Source: an uncultured Pirellulaceae bacterium (GTDB taxonomy: Bacteria; Planctomycetota; Planctomycetia; Pirellulales; Pirellulaceae). From it: DNA of 64,000 nt. Of this stretch, positions 8,803 through 17,362 are shown piece after piece. Both the position numbers and the translations under genes were made by a program. Position 1 is the stretch's first letter. Every line of letters starts with the position of its first letter. The notes under the pieces were generated by a model. That model was given only the letters and a program-made list of their open reading frames with translations, ran no database searches and had not been told where the DNA came from. Location: the NCBI GenBank assembly GCA_937929805.1, contig CALFUT010000004.1, forward strand, positions 1 through 64,000, given 5' to 3'.

Positions 8803-11247
8803 TCAGTGGACCTCAAAGGTGACCGTTTGAACATGGAAGTCCGCAATCCACTCGTTCATCATCCGCTCCATTTCGGGCGTCGAGTCACAGAATCGCATGA
8901 AGTAGATCGGTTCGGCTCGGCTACGCATGCGGACCGACATGCGGTACACGCCAGGTTCGTTCATTAGTCGCGATGGAACGACAAACTTTGCGTTGCGTGA
9001 CCCGAGAGCCGGGATCGAGTGACCTTCCATCCGAATGAATGGAGGGTGGTTGAGAACGGTGACCGGCTGCGCAGGAGGTCTTAGGAATGGCAGTTGGTCA
9101 AAGTCGATATTGATCGGCAAATACATTTCCCGATCGGTTCCTTTGACGTTGGTGGTCAAGAATTTCGTTTGCAAGTTGAACAGCTGGGTGTCGAAGGGAA
9201 CCTTTCGGTCCAGCACATCCAGCGAGTGGTTGTCGGCCAAGTCGCCGTTGGAGTCGACGTACCCGGTTTCCCAGATTCGCTGACCGCTTGGGCCAATGAG
9301 CACGACGTTCATCCATAATTGAGGTTGAGCCCCGAGTGAACCACTGGGCATGTTGTGGCCAGAATTGGTGTTGGTCAGGCAGTAACGGAATTTAAGGGGT
9401 TGCCCAAGCGTCGGGGTTTCGTGAAAGAAGGGGCCATCAAGTTTGGATCCGTTTTCCAAAACTTGGCGTCGCAGATCTTTCTTGTATTCCAGTTTCTTTA
9501 GGTTGGCGTCCACGATTTCACGTGCGTCGGCGCGGTCGTCGGCGTCTTCCCAAACCGGTGGAAAGTGTGTGTGGAACCGGCCTTCGTCGACCGCTTTTTC
9601 GAATTCTTCGGTGCCCCAGCCGCTTCGCCAATCGAATTGCAACCACTCGTTTACCGTCCACTTCGTTTTCTTCAGCGTGTGTGGAAAGATGCCTGGGTGA
9701 GCAATTGAATAACCCGGTCCGTAGAACGCGTGGTTAGAGTGTTTTCTTTCTGCATTGACGACTTTGTCGTTAACGACAGCCGCCGGGCCGATGGAGTATC
9801 CGCCATCAACGCCTGGTACTTTTCCCATGTGACAATCCTGACACGAGACTCCTTCACGGCAGGCGGGCGAGGCTCGATACTGATCCCATACAACCTCCAG
9901 TTTGATGCCTGGTTGCACGGCCACCTGATGGCATGACATGCAAAACGTTGACTCGCTCAATTCATCAAACTGAATGGCTCGGCGATGCATCAATTGACCT
10001 TGCTTCTTGTCATTCGGGTCGTTGGTGATTTTGAAGAAGTCTTTGTACTTGTTCGCGATTGCTCCACCGGTTCCGTCCGAAGCACCGTAGACAGGGTCAT
10101 GCAAACCGCCCGGTTCGATGCGTCGTTCGCCGTTGGTCTTCGTGTACGGAGTTTTGACGCGATGGCAAGCAACGCATGTGACTCCCTCACGGAACACTTC
10201 AGGCCCGTCCCAGATCGGTTGATCTCGCCGCAGTCCCATCGTAGTGGCAACCGGCGCGTGGCAACGCAGGCAGAAGTAGCCCAGCGTTCCCTGCGCAAGC
10301 ATGTTGATTTTGTTTTCGAACTTGTGGAACATCGGCGAAATTGACGCGTAGGCGTGGCTTGAGCTGGCCCATTCCTCGTACAGTTGTTTGTGGCAGGTCG
10401 CGCAGTCTCGGGCGGATGGAAAAGCCGATCGCGAATAGATTTCTAAGTGAGGGTCACTGTCTGAGTTCTTTCCCGCCGCTTTCTTGTTGGCTTGGAACTG
10501 GTTCAAATCAGATTTCGTTTTGCTGGGCGAATGCGGGTTAGGCATGGCGGCCAACCTGTTTTGGGGTGGCGCCGAGTGCATCGCCTGAACGGCTTCAACC
10601 GGTACATTGGCGGAAGCTTGGGCAACGAGTTGGCGCGGTAGACGCTCTCGGGCGGGGACGACCTGCGACAGGTCCAGTCCGGGCAGTTCGCTGGTGCACA
10701 TCGGTGGCAGTTCCCGCAGTGTGGCCTGGTCTTCGGCCGATAGTTGACTGATCGTCTGAGCAGTCACTTGGTTGGAGGCGGGACTTGCCGTTGGAATTTT
10801 GGCGATGGAGTCAGCGAACGCTTTGGATTGCACCAGTTCTTTGATTGCTCCCTCGCGACCGACCGGATGCAACGGATATCGGCCAGCTCTTTTCAGCAGG
10901 CTATGATTTGAAGCAACAGAATTAGGTGCGGCTTGGTTGCCAGCAGCGGTTGCTTGCATCGGAGGCAACGGCGTGACGTAAGCAACTTGTTTGATTTCGG
11001 CTGGGGGCTGACGCGGATCGCTCGGACGCTCAGGAGCCGGGATCAATGGCTGTGCTTTGATTGCGACGGCGGGCGAAGGCGTCGATCGCTGGTAATGGGG
11101 CTCCGTCAGCGGTACGGCCGCAGATTCGTCGAGATTTACCGCGTTTTCAGTGCCACCGTCCCGTGTAGGCGCATTCAGTGCCATCACGGCAACACCAGCA
11201 GCAATAAGAACTGCTGCGATTCTGGCACGGATACTCAACGCAATCAA
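8803..11247 (-). CDS. Pentaheme cytochrome c (cytochrome c554-like)
   Basis: An 814-residue exported cytochrome. Residues 8-26 form an N-terminal hydrophobic signal/anchor; about 30-270 is a Pro/Ala/Gln-rich low-complexity region. Five CxxCH heme-attachment motifs follow: CATCH (282), CLRCH (326), CVACH (358), CMSCH (436) and CQDCH (469). The spacing and the region around them resemble the cytochrome c554 / multiheme c family. Residues about 480-814 are a heme-free C-terminal domain. Upstream of the first heme is a planctomycete-type long N-terminal extension. It is first in a likely two-gene operon with the beta-barrel protein, and divergent from rpmJ. Partners and terminal acceptor are unknown. 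Confidence 0.75.
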   Translation of the reverse strand: MIALSIRARIAAVLIAAGVAVMALNAPTRDGGTENAVNLDESAAVPLTEPHYQRSTPSPAVAIKAQPLIPAPERPSDPRQPPAEIKQVAYVTPLPPMQATAAGNQAAPNSVASNHSLLKRAGRYPLHPVGREGAIKELVQSKAFADSIAKIPTASPASNQVTAQTISQLSAEDQATLRELPPMCTSELPGLDLSQVVPARERLPRQLVAQASANVPVEAVQAMHSAPPQNRLAAMPNPHSPSKTKSDLNQFQANKKAAGKNSDSDPHLEIYSRSAFPSARDCATCHKQLYEEWASSSHAYASISPMFHKFENKINMLAQGTLGYFCLRCHAPVATTMGLRRDQPIWDGPEVFREGVTCVACHRVKTPYTKTNGERRIEPGGLHDPVYGASDGTGGAIANKYKDFFKITNDPNDKKQGQLMHRRAIQFDELSESTFCMSCHQVAVQPGIKLEVVWDQYRASPACREGVSCQDCHMGKVPGVDGGYSIGPAAVVNDKVVNAERKHSNHAFYGPGYSIAHPGIFPHTLKKTKWTVNEWLQFDWRSGWGTEEFEKAVDEGRFHTHFPPVWEDADDRADAREIVDANLKKLEYKKDLRRQVLENGSKLDGPFFHETPTLGQPLKFRYCLTNTNSGHNMPSGSLGAQPQLWMNVVLIGPSGQRIWETGYVDSNGDLADNHSLDVLDRKVPFDTQLFNLQTKFLTTNVKGTDREMYLPINIDFDQLPFLRPPAQPVTVLNHPPFIRMEGHSIPALGSRNAKFVVPSRLMNEPGVYRMSVRMRSRAEPIYFMRFCDSTPEMERMMNEWIADFHVQTVTFEVH

Positions 11248-11486
11248 TTTAGGCTCCGCAATCGGTAAATCTTAACTATCCCGTAGGGTTGTTTCGTCAA
11301 TCGGGTGGGTTGAAGTGAGCGTTTCTGACGAGAAATTCAGTTTAATGAGCCGGAAGAACGTCGAATTTCGGTCTTGGTGGGCGGCGTTGGGCGATTGGGT
11401 CGATGCCAATATCACTCATTTGGTGCGGACTGAGAAAAGAACCGGATCAGCCTCATAATTCGAGCAAAATCTGACGAAATTGGGCC

Positions 11487-11516
11487 TTGTGAACACTGCC
11501 CACTAATCCATATACT
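11487..11516 (+). promoter_or_regulatory. Candidate sigma-70 promoter for rpmJ
   Basis: TTGTGA (11487-11492) and TATACT (11511-11516) are separated by 18 bp, 43 bp before the rpmJ start codon. The hexamers match the consensus well. It lies in the 312-bp divergent gap between the cytochrome gene and rpmJ; no other feature was seen in that gap. Confidence 0.45.
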
Positions 11517-11559
11517 GTTGGGCTTCCAAAAACGACAAAATTTTAAGAGCAAAACCGCG

Positions 11560-11673
11560 ATGAAGGTCCGCGCCAGCGTCAAAAGAATCTGTGAAAACTG
11601 CAAAGTCGTAAAACGACGGGGCAAGGTGTACGTGATCTGCACGAACCCTCGCCACAAGCAGCGGCAGGGCTAG
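11560..11673 (+). CDS. rpmJ: 50S ribosomal protein L36
   Basis: A 37-codon gene beginning [19 protein letters not shown] and ending RHKQRQG. Cys11, Cys14, Cys27 and His32 form the C+ type zinc-ribbon of L36. Length is standard (37-38 residues). It binds 23S rRNA in the large subunit and stabilises the region near the peptidyl transferase centre. It heads the local ribosomal block and is followed, after a 269-bp gap, by rpsM, as in many bacteria. The genes that often precede it (secY, map, infA) are not here. Confidence 0.95.
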   Translation: MKVRASVKRICENCKVVKRRGKVYVICTNPRHKQRQG

Positions 11674-11942
11674 AGCCGACCTCTTTCGCCAGGGTGATGG
11701 TCGGGCAGTGCTCGGATTGGCTTGGCGTGGGCGATCAAGCGTGTTGGATAGGAAGCACGAATCTGATTCAGGGTTTGAATCAGTCGCAGTTCCTGCAAAC
11801 GCCGGTTACCTGCTCGAACGCCGTTAGGTGAACTCGGCGTGCGGTTCATTGCCAAAGACGTTCAGAATCGGAGACCTAAAACGGTCTCGTTGCAAATACA
11901 TTATTTATTTTAGCGGCCCAAGTGGGGCCTGGAGAAACTCGA

Positions 11943-12326
11943 ATGCCACGTTTGTTGGGTGTTGATATCCCGAACGACCGAAAGACGGTCATCTCATTGA
12001 CTTACTTGTACGGTGTCGGTGACCAGACGGCTCGTGATCTGTGCCACAAAGCGGGCGTTGATCAGAACAAGCGGGCTCGTGATATGACCGACGAAGAGAT
12101 CAGTCGCATCGCGGCGATCCTTGAGCGGGACTACACCGTGGAAGGTCCACTGCGTCGTCAAGTTCAGCAAAACATCGGTCGCTTGCGTGACATCAAGTGT
12201 TACCGTGGCATTCGTCATCGTGTTGGCTTGCCCGTCCGCGGCCAACGTACCAAAACAAACGCGCGTACGCGTAAAGGCCCTAAGAAAACCGTTGCCGGTA
12301 AGAAGGGTGTTAAGGACCTGAAGTAA
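11943..12326 (+). CDS. rpsM: 30S ribosomal protein S13
   Basis: 127 residues beginning [19 protein letters not shown], with the S13 helix-two-turn-helix core, the basic [19 protein letters not shown] segment that contacts 16S rRNA near the decoding region, and a Lys-rich tail. The start is ATG 11943 with GGAG eight bases upstream; a GTG 21 bases earlier would add seven residues absent from the family. Slightly longer than E. coli S13 (118). It is followed by an unusual terminator-like hairpin before rpsK. Confidence 0.96.
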   Translation: MPRLLGVDIPNDRKTVISLTYLYGVGDQTARDLCHKAGVDQNKRARDMTDEEISRIAAILERDYTVEGPLRRQVQQNIGRLRDIKCYRGIRHRVGLPVRGQRTKTNARTRKGPKKTVAGKKGVKDLK

Positions 12327-12380
12327 CGGGTCTGCCGAAGTTGTCAGCTGTTGTGGTTGATGGCTCAATTAAATATTCAT

Positions 12381-12413
12381 GAAGCGCCAGTTGTCTGGTG
12401 CTTCGCCTTTTTT
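12381..12413 (+). terminator. Intrinsic terminator-like hairpin between rpsM and rpsK
   Basis: Ten-base stem GAAGCGCCAG (12381-12390) pairs with CTGGTGCTTC (12395-12404, one G-U pair) around a TTGT loop. GCC and a six-T run follow. This is a textbook intrinsic terminator shape, yet it lies inside the ribosomal gene block. Confidence 0.75.
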
Positions 12414-12433
12414 CAATTCAGGTATTTCGAATC

Positions 12434-12814
12434 GTGGCTAAAACGAAGAAGAAGCGGGTCCGTCGTAACGTGACCTACGGGATCGCTCATATTCAAGCGA
12501 CCTTTAATAACACCACCGTAACCATCACCGACACCAAAGGCGAAACGCTTTGCTGGTCCAGTGCGGGTATCTGCGGTTTCAAAGGGAGTCGTAAAAGTAC
12601 TCCGTTTGCCGGCCAGAGTGCCGCTCAGGATGCTGCCGAAAAAGCAATGAAGTTCGGTGTCAAGGAAGTGGATGTCCGAGTCAAAGGCCCAGGAAGTGGC
12701 CGCGAAAGTGCGATTACCGCCTTGCAAGCTGCCGGGTTGAACGTGAAGTCGATCGAAGACTGCACGCCGATTCCGCACAATGGTTGCCGGCCTCGCAAAA
12801 AGCGTCGTGTCTAA
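12434..12814 (+). CDS. rpsK: 30S ribosomal protein S11
   Basis: 126 residues with the start (V/M)[15 protein letters not shown] and the diagnostic S11 segments [28 protein letters not shown] and the end [15 protein letters not shown]11 sits on the platform of the small subunit near the E site. GTG at 12434 is the likely start by alignment; an upstream ATG in frame would add 12 residues foreign to the family. It is flanked on both sides by terminator-like hairpins. rpsD, which commonly follows, is absent here. Confidence 0.95.
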   Translation: MAKTKKKRVRRNVTYGIAHIQATFNNTTVTITDTKGETLCWSSAGICGFKGSRKSTPFAGQSAAQDAAEKAMKFGVKEVDVRVKGPGSGRESAITALQAAGLNVKSIEDCTPIPHNGCRPRKKRRV

Positions 12815-12843
12815 GTGTTTTGCTTCGGCAGAACACCGTTTTT
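12815..12843 (+). terminator. Intrinsic terminator-like hairpin between rpsK and rpoA
   Basis: Nine-base stem GTGTTTTGC (12815-12823) pairs with GCAGAACAC (12828-12836, one G-U pair) around a TTCG tetraloop. CG and five T follow. It begins one base after the rpsK stop codon and lies 83 bp before the rpoA start. Confidence 0.7.
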
Positions 12844-12926
12844 GTTTCTTTGACATCCCCCTAATTCCAATAAGCAGTATTGCCGCTGAAAGAGCGCGGC
12901 ACTGACTTTAAAGGAGAGTTTTTCAG

Positions 12927-13916
12927 ATGCATATTCGTTGGCGCGGACTAGAGCTTCCAAGCATCGTGAACGTCGATCGTTCGACGCTCAGTGCAGAGTA
13001 CGGCAAATTCACAGCCGAACCATTCGAGCGTGGTTTTGGCATGACCGTCGGTAATAGTCTCCGACGCGTTCTGCTGTCCAGTTTGCAGGGCAGTGCGGTT
13101 ACTCAGATCAAGATTCGTGGTGCGAACCATGAGTTTTCATCGATCCAAGGTGTCTTGGAGGATGTGACTGATATCGTTTTGAACGTCAAATCGTTGGTCG
13201 TTAAAAATCACACCGATCAGATGAAGGTCATCACGATCGAGAAGAGTACCGCTGGCCCAATTACCGGTCACGATATTCAGACCGGTGGTGAAGTCGATAT
13301 CATCAACCCGGATCACACGCTTGCGACGCTGACCGAAGACATTTCGTTCATGATGGAAATGGTCGTCGAAAACGGGCGTGGCTACGTTCCCGCCACTGAC
13401 CACAGTGGTCGCGATCACGAAATTGGGATCATTCCGGTCGATGCCGTTTACAGTCCGGTGACTCGCGTTCGCTACGATGTCGAAGAGACTCGGGTCGGTC
13501 AGCGTACCAACTACGACAAATTGACTTTGGAAGTCTGGACCAACGGTTCGGTCAACCCACAGATGGCGATGGTCGAATCGGCCAAAATTCTTCGCAAGCA
13601 CCTCAACCCATTCGTTCAGTATGTTGAACTGGGCGCCGAGGTTCATGCTCAGCCTCGCAGTCGTGGTGGAATCGATGCCGCGTTGGAAGCCAAGCTCAGC
13701 ATGCCAATCGCGGAACTACGATTGTCTGTCCGAGCGTCCAACTGCTTGGAGTACGACGCCATCGAGACGGTCCGCGACTTGGTTAAAAAGAACGAAGACC
13801 AACTGATGGAGATCCGAAACTTCGGCGAAACAACGCTTACGGAAATCCAGCAAGTATTGACCGAACTGGGTTTGCATTTGGGGATGAAAGTTCCTGACGC
13901 TCCAGTGATTAACTAA
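12927..13916 (+). CDS. rpoA: DNA-directed RNA polymerase subunit alpha
   Basis: 329 residues, the same length as the E. coli protein. The N-terminal assembly domain shows [20 protein letters not shown] and [11 protein letters not shown]; the flexible linker is followed by the C-terminal domain with [19 protein letters not shown] and the helix-hairpin-helix that contacts DNA UP elements and activators. Start ATG 12927 has a clear AGGAG upstream. The subunit nucleates RNA polymerase assembly. Direct rpsK-rpoA adjacency, without rpsD between them, fits the planctomycete arrangement. Confidence 0.97.
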   Translation: MHIRWRGLELPSIVNVDRSTLSAEYGKFTAEPFERGFGMTVGNSLRRVLLSSLQGSAVTQIKIRGANHEFSSIQGVLEDVTDIVLNVKSLVVKNHTDQMKVITIEKSTAGPITGHDIQTGGEVDIINPDHTLATLTEDISFMMEMVVENGRGYVPATDHSGRDHEIGIIPVDAVYSPVTRVRYDVEETRVGQRTNYDKLTLEVWTNGSVNPQMAMVESAKILRKHLNPFVQYVELGAEVHAQPRSRGGIDAALEAKLSMPIAELRLSVRASNCLEYDAIETVRDLVKKNEDQLMEIRNFGETTLTEIQQVLTELGLHLGMKVPDAPVIN

Positions 13917-14016
13917 CGTTTCGGTTGATCAACGAATCATTTAATTCAAAACCACACGCCGCTCGATCGTGTCCACGACGATTCGGCAACTTAGAACTGT
14001 TTTGGTGTAAGTAACC

Positions 14017-14745
14017 ATGAGACATAAAAGAAAAGGTCGCCGTCTGGGCCGCTCGTCTAGTCACCGCGTTGCATTGATGCGAAACCTCGCATCCGCATTG
14101 TTTTTGACTGAGCGTGATGATTTGGCGTACGAAGGTTTGTTCCAAGCGGACGGCAAAACCAAGGTCAATCCGCCGACTCACAAAGGTCGGATCGTCACCA
14201 CGATTCAAAAGGCCAAGGAAGTCAAGCCGTTGGTCGAAAAGTGCATCACGATTGCCTGCAAGGCGATTCCGCACGAGCGCGAAGCGGAAAAGTTCGCGAC
14301 GACTGCCGAGCGCAATACGTCGGATTGGAAGACGTGGCGTGAGAGCGAGAACCATGCGAAGTGGGTTGCCGCGATGGCGCCTGCGGTTAACGCTCGCCGT
14401 CGTGTGTTCTCGATGTTGCGTGATAAGGAAGCGGTCGCGATTCTGTTCGGCGACGTGGCTCCTCGTTTTGAAGGTCGTCCGGGTGGTTACACTCGCGTGA
14501 TGCGATTGGCCAAGCCACGCTTGGGCGACAACGGCACGCGAGCGATTCTCGAATTCGTTGGCAAGCACGATCGCGTTGCAGCAGCATCGGCTCCCAAGCC
14601 AAGCTTTGCCAGTGATGATGCACCAGCGGCTGAGGAAACCTCGGCGACCGAAGAGAAGCCAGTTAGCGAAGAAGCAGAAGCGGCCACCGCAACTGCTGAG
14701 GCTCCTGCGGAAGAAGCTGCGGCAGAAGAATCGACCGAGAGTTGA
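14017..14745 (+). CDS. rplQ: 50S ribosomal protein L17 with extended tail
   Basis: 242 residues. The family core is clear: MRHKRKGRRLGRSSSHRVAL, then LFLTERD in place of the usual loop, and the end of the core around PRLGDNGTRAILEFV. Compared with the usual 120-130 residues there is extra sequence in the middle (about 70-120) and an added C-terminal tail (from about 185) made almost entirely of Ala, Glu, Ser, Thr and Pro. The core binds 23S rRNA next to the exit tunnel. The acidic tail is probably disordered; its role is unknown. A strong terminator follows. Confidence 0.93.
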   Translation: MRHKRKGRRLGRSSSHRVALMRNLASALFLTERDDLAYEGLFQADGKTKVNPPTHKGRIVTTIQKAKEVKPLVEKCITIACKAIPHEREAEKFATTAERNTSDWKTWRESENHAKWVAAMAPAVNARRRVFSMLRDKEAVAILFGDVAPRFEGRPGGYTRVMRLAKPRLGDNGTRAILEFVGKHDRVAAASAPKPSFASDDAPAAEETSATEEKPVSEEAEAATATAEAPAEEAAAEESTES

Positions 14746-14775
14746 TCTGCTGATCGTACAACTGAAAATGCAAAT

Positions 14776-14804
14776 AAGCCGTTGGTATTCCCAGCGGCTT
14801 TTTT
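14776..14804 (+). terminator. Intrinsic terminator after rplQ
   Basis: Stem AAGCCGTTGG (14776-14785) pairs with CCAGCGGCTT (14791-14800) around a five-base loop and runs into a T tract (14799-14804). It closes the ribosomal block. Confidence 0.8.
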
Positions 14805-15089
14805 CGCGGTGTGCCTGAACGGAAGAAAGTTGGGAACACCAATCGGCACTGATCTTCACTAATGAGTGGGTGCCTAGACGCACGGTGTCCAAAGGCGGCA
14901 TTGATTGGAATTTGATACCAGAACGTGATACGATGCCCCCTTTCGCTCTCCGCAATCAGCCACGTTGACTACAGAAGATCACGGCTACCAGAGCATCGAC
15001 GATTGCGTTTTTGATGAGCTATTCGTTCTTGTTGGTGAAATTTCTCATCTGAAGCCCGCGTTTGAAGTAACTTTGATGGAGGTAGACGC

Positions 15090-16511
15090 ATGAGCACAGT
15101 GTTTTGGCTTCCGTATTTTCAGTTGATGGAAAAGAGGGATGTCCCAATAAATGATGGGGTAGAGTTCGGGAAGTCCGTTCGGGTAGAAGAGTTCAATCTC
15201 GGAAAAGCAATTGTTCTTCCTGATACCGCCGACGTTTGGCAAAAAAGGATCGGGAGTGATCGCCCGCAATACCTCGAAATGTATCGCGAAGAAGCGTGGG
15301 ACAGCTCTGAAGATGCGCCGCCAGCAATTGGAACGGCAATCGTCTCCGGTGACGATGATTGGCTTGAAGAGTATGCGGAACGCATCGTTTCCATTCTGTA
15401 CTTTTTATGCGATAGCAATACGACGCTTCGTCCCGCTGAGTTGTTCAGATATCATCGACTCAGTACGAAGACCGGAGACGGCACCTTCACCGTCCTTCAC
15501 AATAAGTTTGCTTCGTCAGGCGAGGGCGTATTCGACGAGTCTGGTGGAACCGTTCGCTCGCTTTCGATCTATCCTCCATCAGTCATTCGTGGCGTGCAAC
15601 GCAAATGTCACGTGGACTTTTCGTTACCGCATAGCACCAAGCTAATCGACCGCTTCAAAAGGAATCCTGCTGACCGACTTTTTGTCGCGATTCGACAATA
15701 CTTCCGCGCGCGATTCGCCGACCTGTTTTCGTCAACTTTTGAAAGCGACTATGCGTGCTATTGTGCGTCTCTTGAAGCCGCGCTTAAGCTGCCTGAAGGT
15801 GAACAGACTGGGAAGGAATTTGAAAAACAGCTTGTCGATTTCTACGACGCTAAAGAGCTTTGTCCATCGAAAGAAGAACTTCGGAAGCTATTCAGCGGAT
15901 GGTTTGGTGCTCGATCCCTGTATGTCCACGGCGGAAGTGGAGGGAAATCGAAAAGGCGAGATCGGCAAGAGGCGTATGAGTATTGGCAGTCTCTCCAATT
16001 CAAGACTTCCGTGGCCAGAAACGTTTGTCGAGAAGCCATTTTACGATCCATTGACGACAAGAATGATCACGACACGGCAGACCAGGTGATTGATTTGGTA
16101 CTTGCATCGAAAAAAGTGTGGAGTCAGCTGAAGAAAGAGGTCATTCGCGACGCCGCTGCGAAACGGATAACATCGCGGGATGACTACAAGGTGTTTTATG
16201 AAATAGCAGAGAACGTATCAAACCGCTTTGATTGGGCATGTGTATCCCCGTTACCCAGCCCTAGGACAATGCACCGTGGGCTGTTGACATTGGTGCTGGT
16301 GCTCGGACACTTAACCGATAGTTCAGGCCGAGTTTATGAATTGGTAGTCGAATTGGGAAAAGCGGCGGACGCACGTTCAGATGACGCCGTGCGCGACTGG
16401 TTGAGGAATGCGAGTAGCTGGAAATCTGTCAAATGCGAGAACGACATTGAAGTGATCCAGTACCTGACGTGGAAACTTGCCGAGAGTTTTCGGAAGTTGC
16501 GTCCCAAGTAG
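15090..16511 (+). CDS. Apea-like HEPN domain protein
   Basis: 473 residues, not matched to a named protein. Residues about 215-320 fit a HEPN domain of the Apea type: a helix with acidic/aromatic residues followed by R275-S-L-Y-V-H280-G, the Rx4H motif that forms the metal-independent RNase active site in HEPN toxins. Residues 1-210 contain no motif I recognise; 330-473 is helical. Start ATG has GGAGG upstream (15077-15081). It is the first of three co-directional genes with gaps of 12 and 2 bp. A role as an RNase effector or toxin, held in check or modified by the HipA-like kinase next door, is inference. HEPN domains can also be non-catalytic. Confidence 0.6.
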   Translation: MSTVFWLPYFQLMEKRDVPINDGVEFGKSVRVEEFNLGKAIVLPDTADVWQKRIGSDRPQYLEMYREEAWDSSEDAPPAIGTAIVSGDDDWLEEYAERIVSILYFLCDSNTTLRPAELFRYHRLSTKTGDGTFTVLHNKFASSGEGVFDESGGTVRSLSIYPPSVIRGVQRKCHVDFSLPHSTKLIDRFKRNPADRLFVAIRQYFRARFADLFSSTFESDYACYCASLEAALKLPEGEQTGKEFEKQLVDFYDAKELCPSKEELRKLFSGWFGARSLYVHGGSGGKSKRRDRQEAYEYWQSLQFKTSVARNVCREAILRSIDDKNDHDTADQVIDLVLASKKVWSQLKKEVIRDAAAKRITSRDDYKVFYEIAENVSNRFDWACVSPLPSPRTMHRGLLTLVLVLGHLTDSSGRVYELVVELGKAADARSDDAVRDWLRNASSWKSVKCENDIEVIQYLTWKLAESFRKLRPK

Positions 16512-16523
16512 GGCTCGAGAATC

Positions 16524-17360
16524 ATGGCATTCAATTCTTCGCCGGATTTTCGGCCAACATGTGTCACGACGTTCATTCGTAGCTTCGACAGCGGTGCGGG
16601 GACTCTGCTAGTGGAGACCGATGCTGGCAGAGCGTACATCAAAGCTAAGGGAAACCCCGGTGGGCCGCATGTGCTGGCATGTGAATACGTCGGAACTCGT
16701 CTTGCAACTCTACTCGGCCTTCCCACGTTTGACTACGCGTTGATACAAGTAGATGAAATCGACGAATTGCCGTTTGCAAATGGTAAGGATTTCGCCGAAC
16801 CGGGCACCGCGTTTGCGGCTCGTTCAGAGACCGGCACGACGTGGGGCCAAGATAAACGACTCTTGGGCAGACTGGGTAATGTCGACGAGGTGTCCCGTTT
16901 GGTGGTTTTTGACACATGGGTCCTGAATTCCGACAGATATGATCCTAACGGTTCCCGCATCAATTTGGACAACGTATTTTTTAGTAGCGAATCGAGTGGT
17001 TTTGAGGTCGAATTACGAATAATGGATCATACTCATTGCTTTACAAACGGCCGAGATTTGACCGCACGAGTCAAGCAGATTGGGATAGTAAAGGACGAGG
17101 CCATTTATGGGCTCTTTCCTGAGTTCAAACCACTGCTTGATCGCGAAGTTGTGTGTGCGACGTGCGAGCAACTTACAAACCTTAGCGTCGATGATGTTGG
17201 CGAAATTGTTCATTCGATCCCAAGAGACTGGTCGGTCGGAAAACCTGCACGGGATGCATTGCAGGAGTTAATTGTCCGACGTGCGGAGTACGTCGCGGAA
17301 ACTATTGAGGAAAGTCTTTTTGGCCCAATACAAGGAGACTTGTTCCAGACAAGTGATTAG
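16524..17360 (+). CDS. HipA_2-like protein kinase
   Basis: 278 residues, resembling the HipA-like kinase family (HipA_2). Lys40 in AYIKAKGN could be the ATP-binding lysine. The segment FDTWVLNSDRYDPN (129-142) has the catalytic-loop pattern N-x-DR-x3-N of HipA kinases (Asp130, Asn135, Asp137, Arg138), and Asp168 in IMDHTHCF is placed like the Mg-binding Asp of the DFG-equivalent. HipA toxins phosphorylate glutamyl-tRNA synthetase, but the shorter HipA_2 proteins have no established target. There is no HipB-type helix-turn-helix partner. The gene is directly followed (2 bp) by a DUF3037 gene, a pairing known from many genomes. Weak ribosome site; translational coupling is likely. Confidence 0.7.
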   Translation: MAFNSSPDFRPTCVTTFIRSFDSGAGTLLVETDAGRAYIKAKGNPGGPHVLACEYVGTRLATLLGLPTFDYALIQVDEIDELPFANGKDFAEPGTAFAARSETGTTWGQDKRLLGRLGNVDEVSRLVVFDTWVLNSDRYDPNGSRINLDNVFFSSESSGFEVELRIMDHTHCFTNGRDLTARVKQIGIVKDEAIYGLFPEFKPLLDREVVCATCEQLTNLSVDDVGEIVHSIPRDWSVGKPARDALQELIVRRAEYVAETIEESLFGPIQGDLFQTSD

Positions 17361-17362
17361 CC

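Noticed and set aside
13909-14955. A 348-codon open frame on the minus strand, across rplQ
   Set aside because: It is the shadow of rplQ in a G/C-skewed region; rich in Arg/Ser/Cys, with no family features, and rplQ is certain.
16524-17360. Classical HipBA toxin-antitoxin pair
   Set aside because: The kinase is short and there is no HipB-type helix-turn-helix gene; the neighbours are a HEPN protein and DUF3037.
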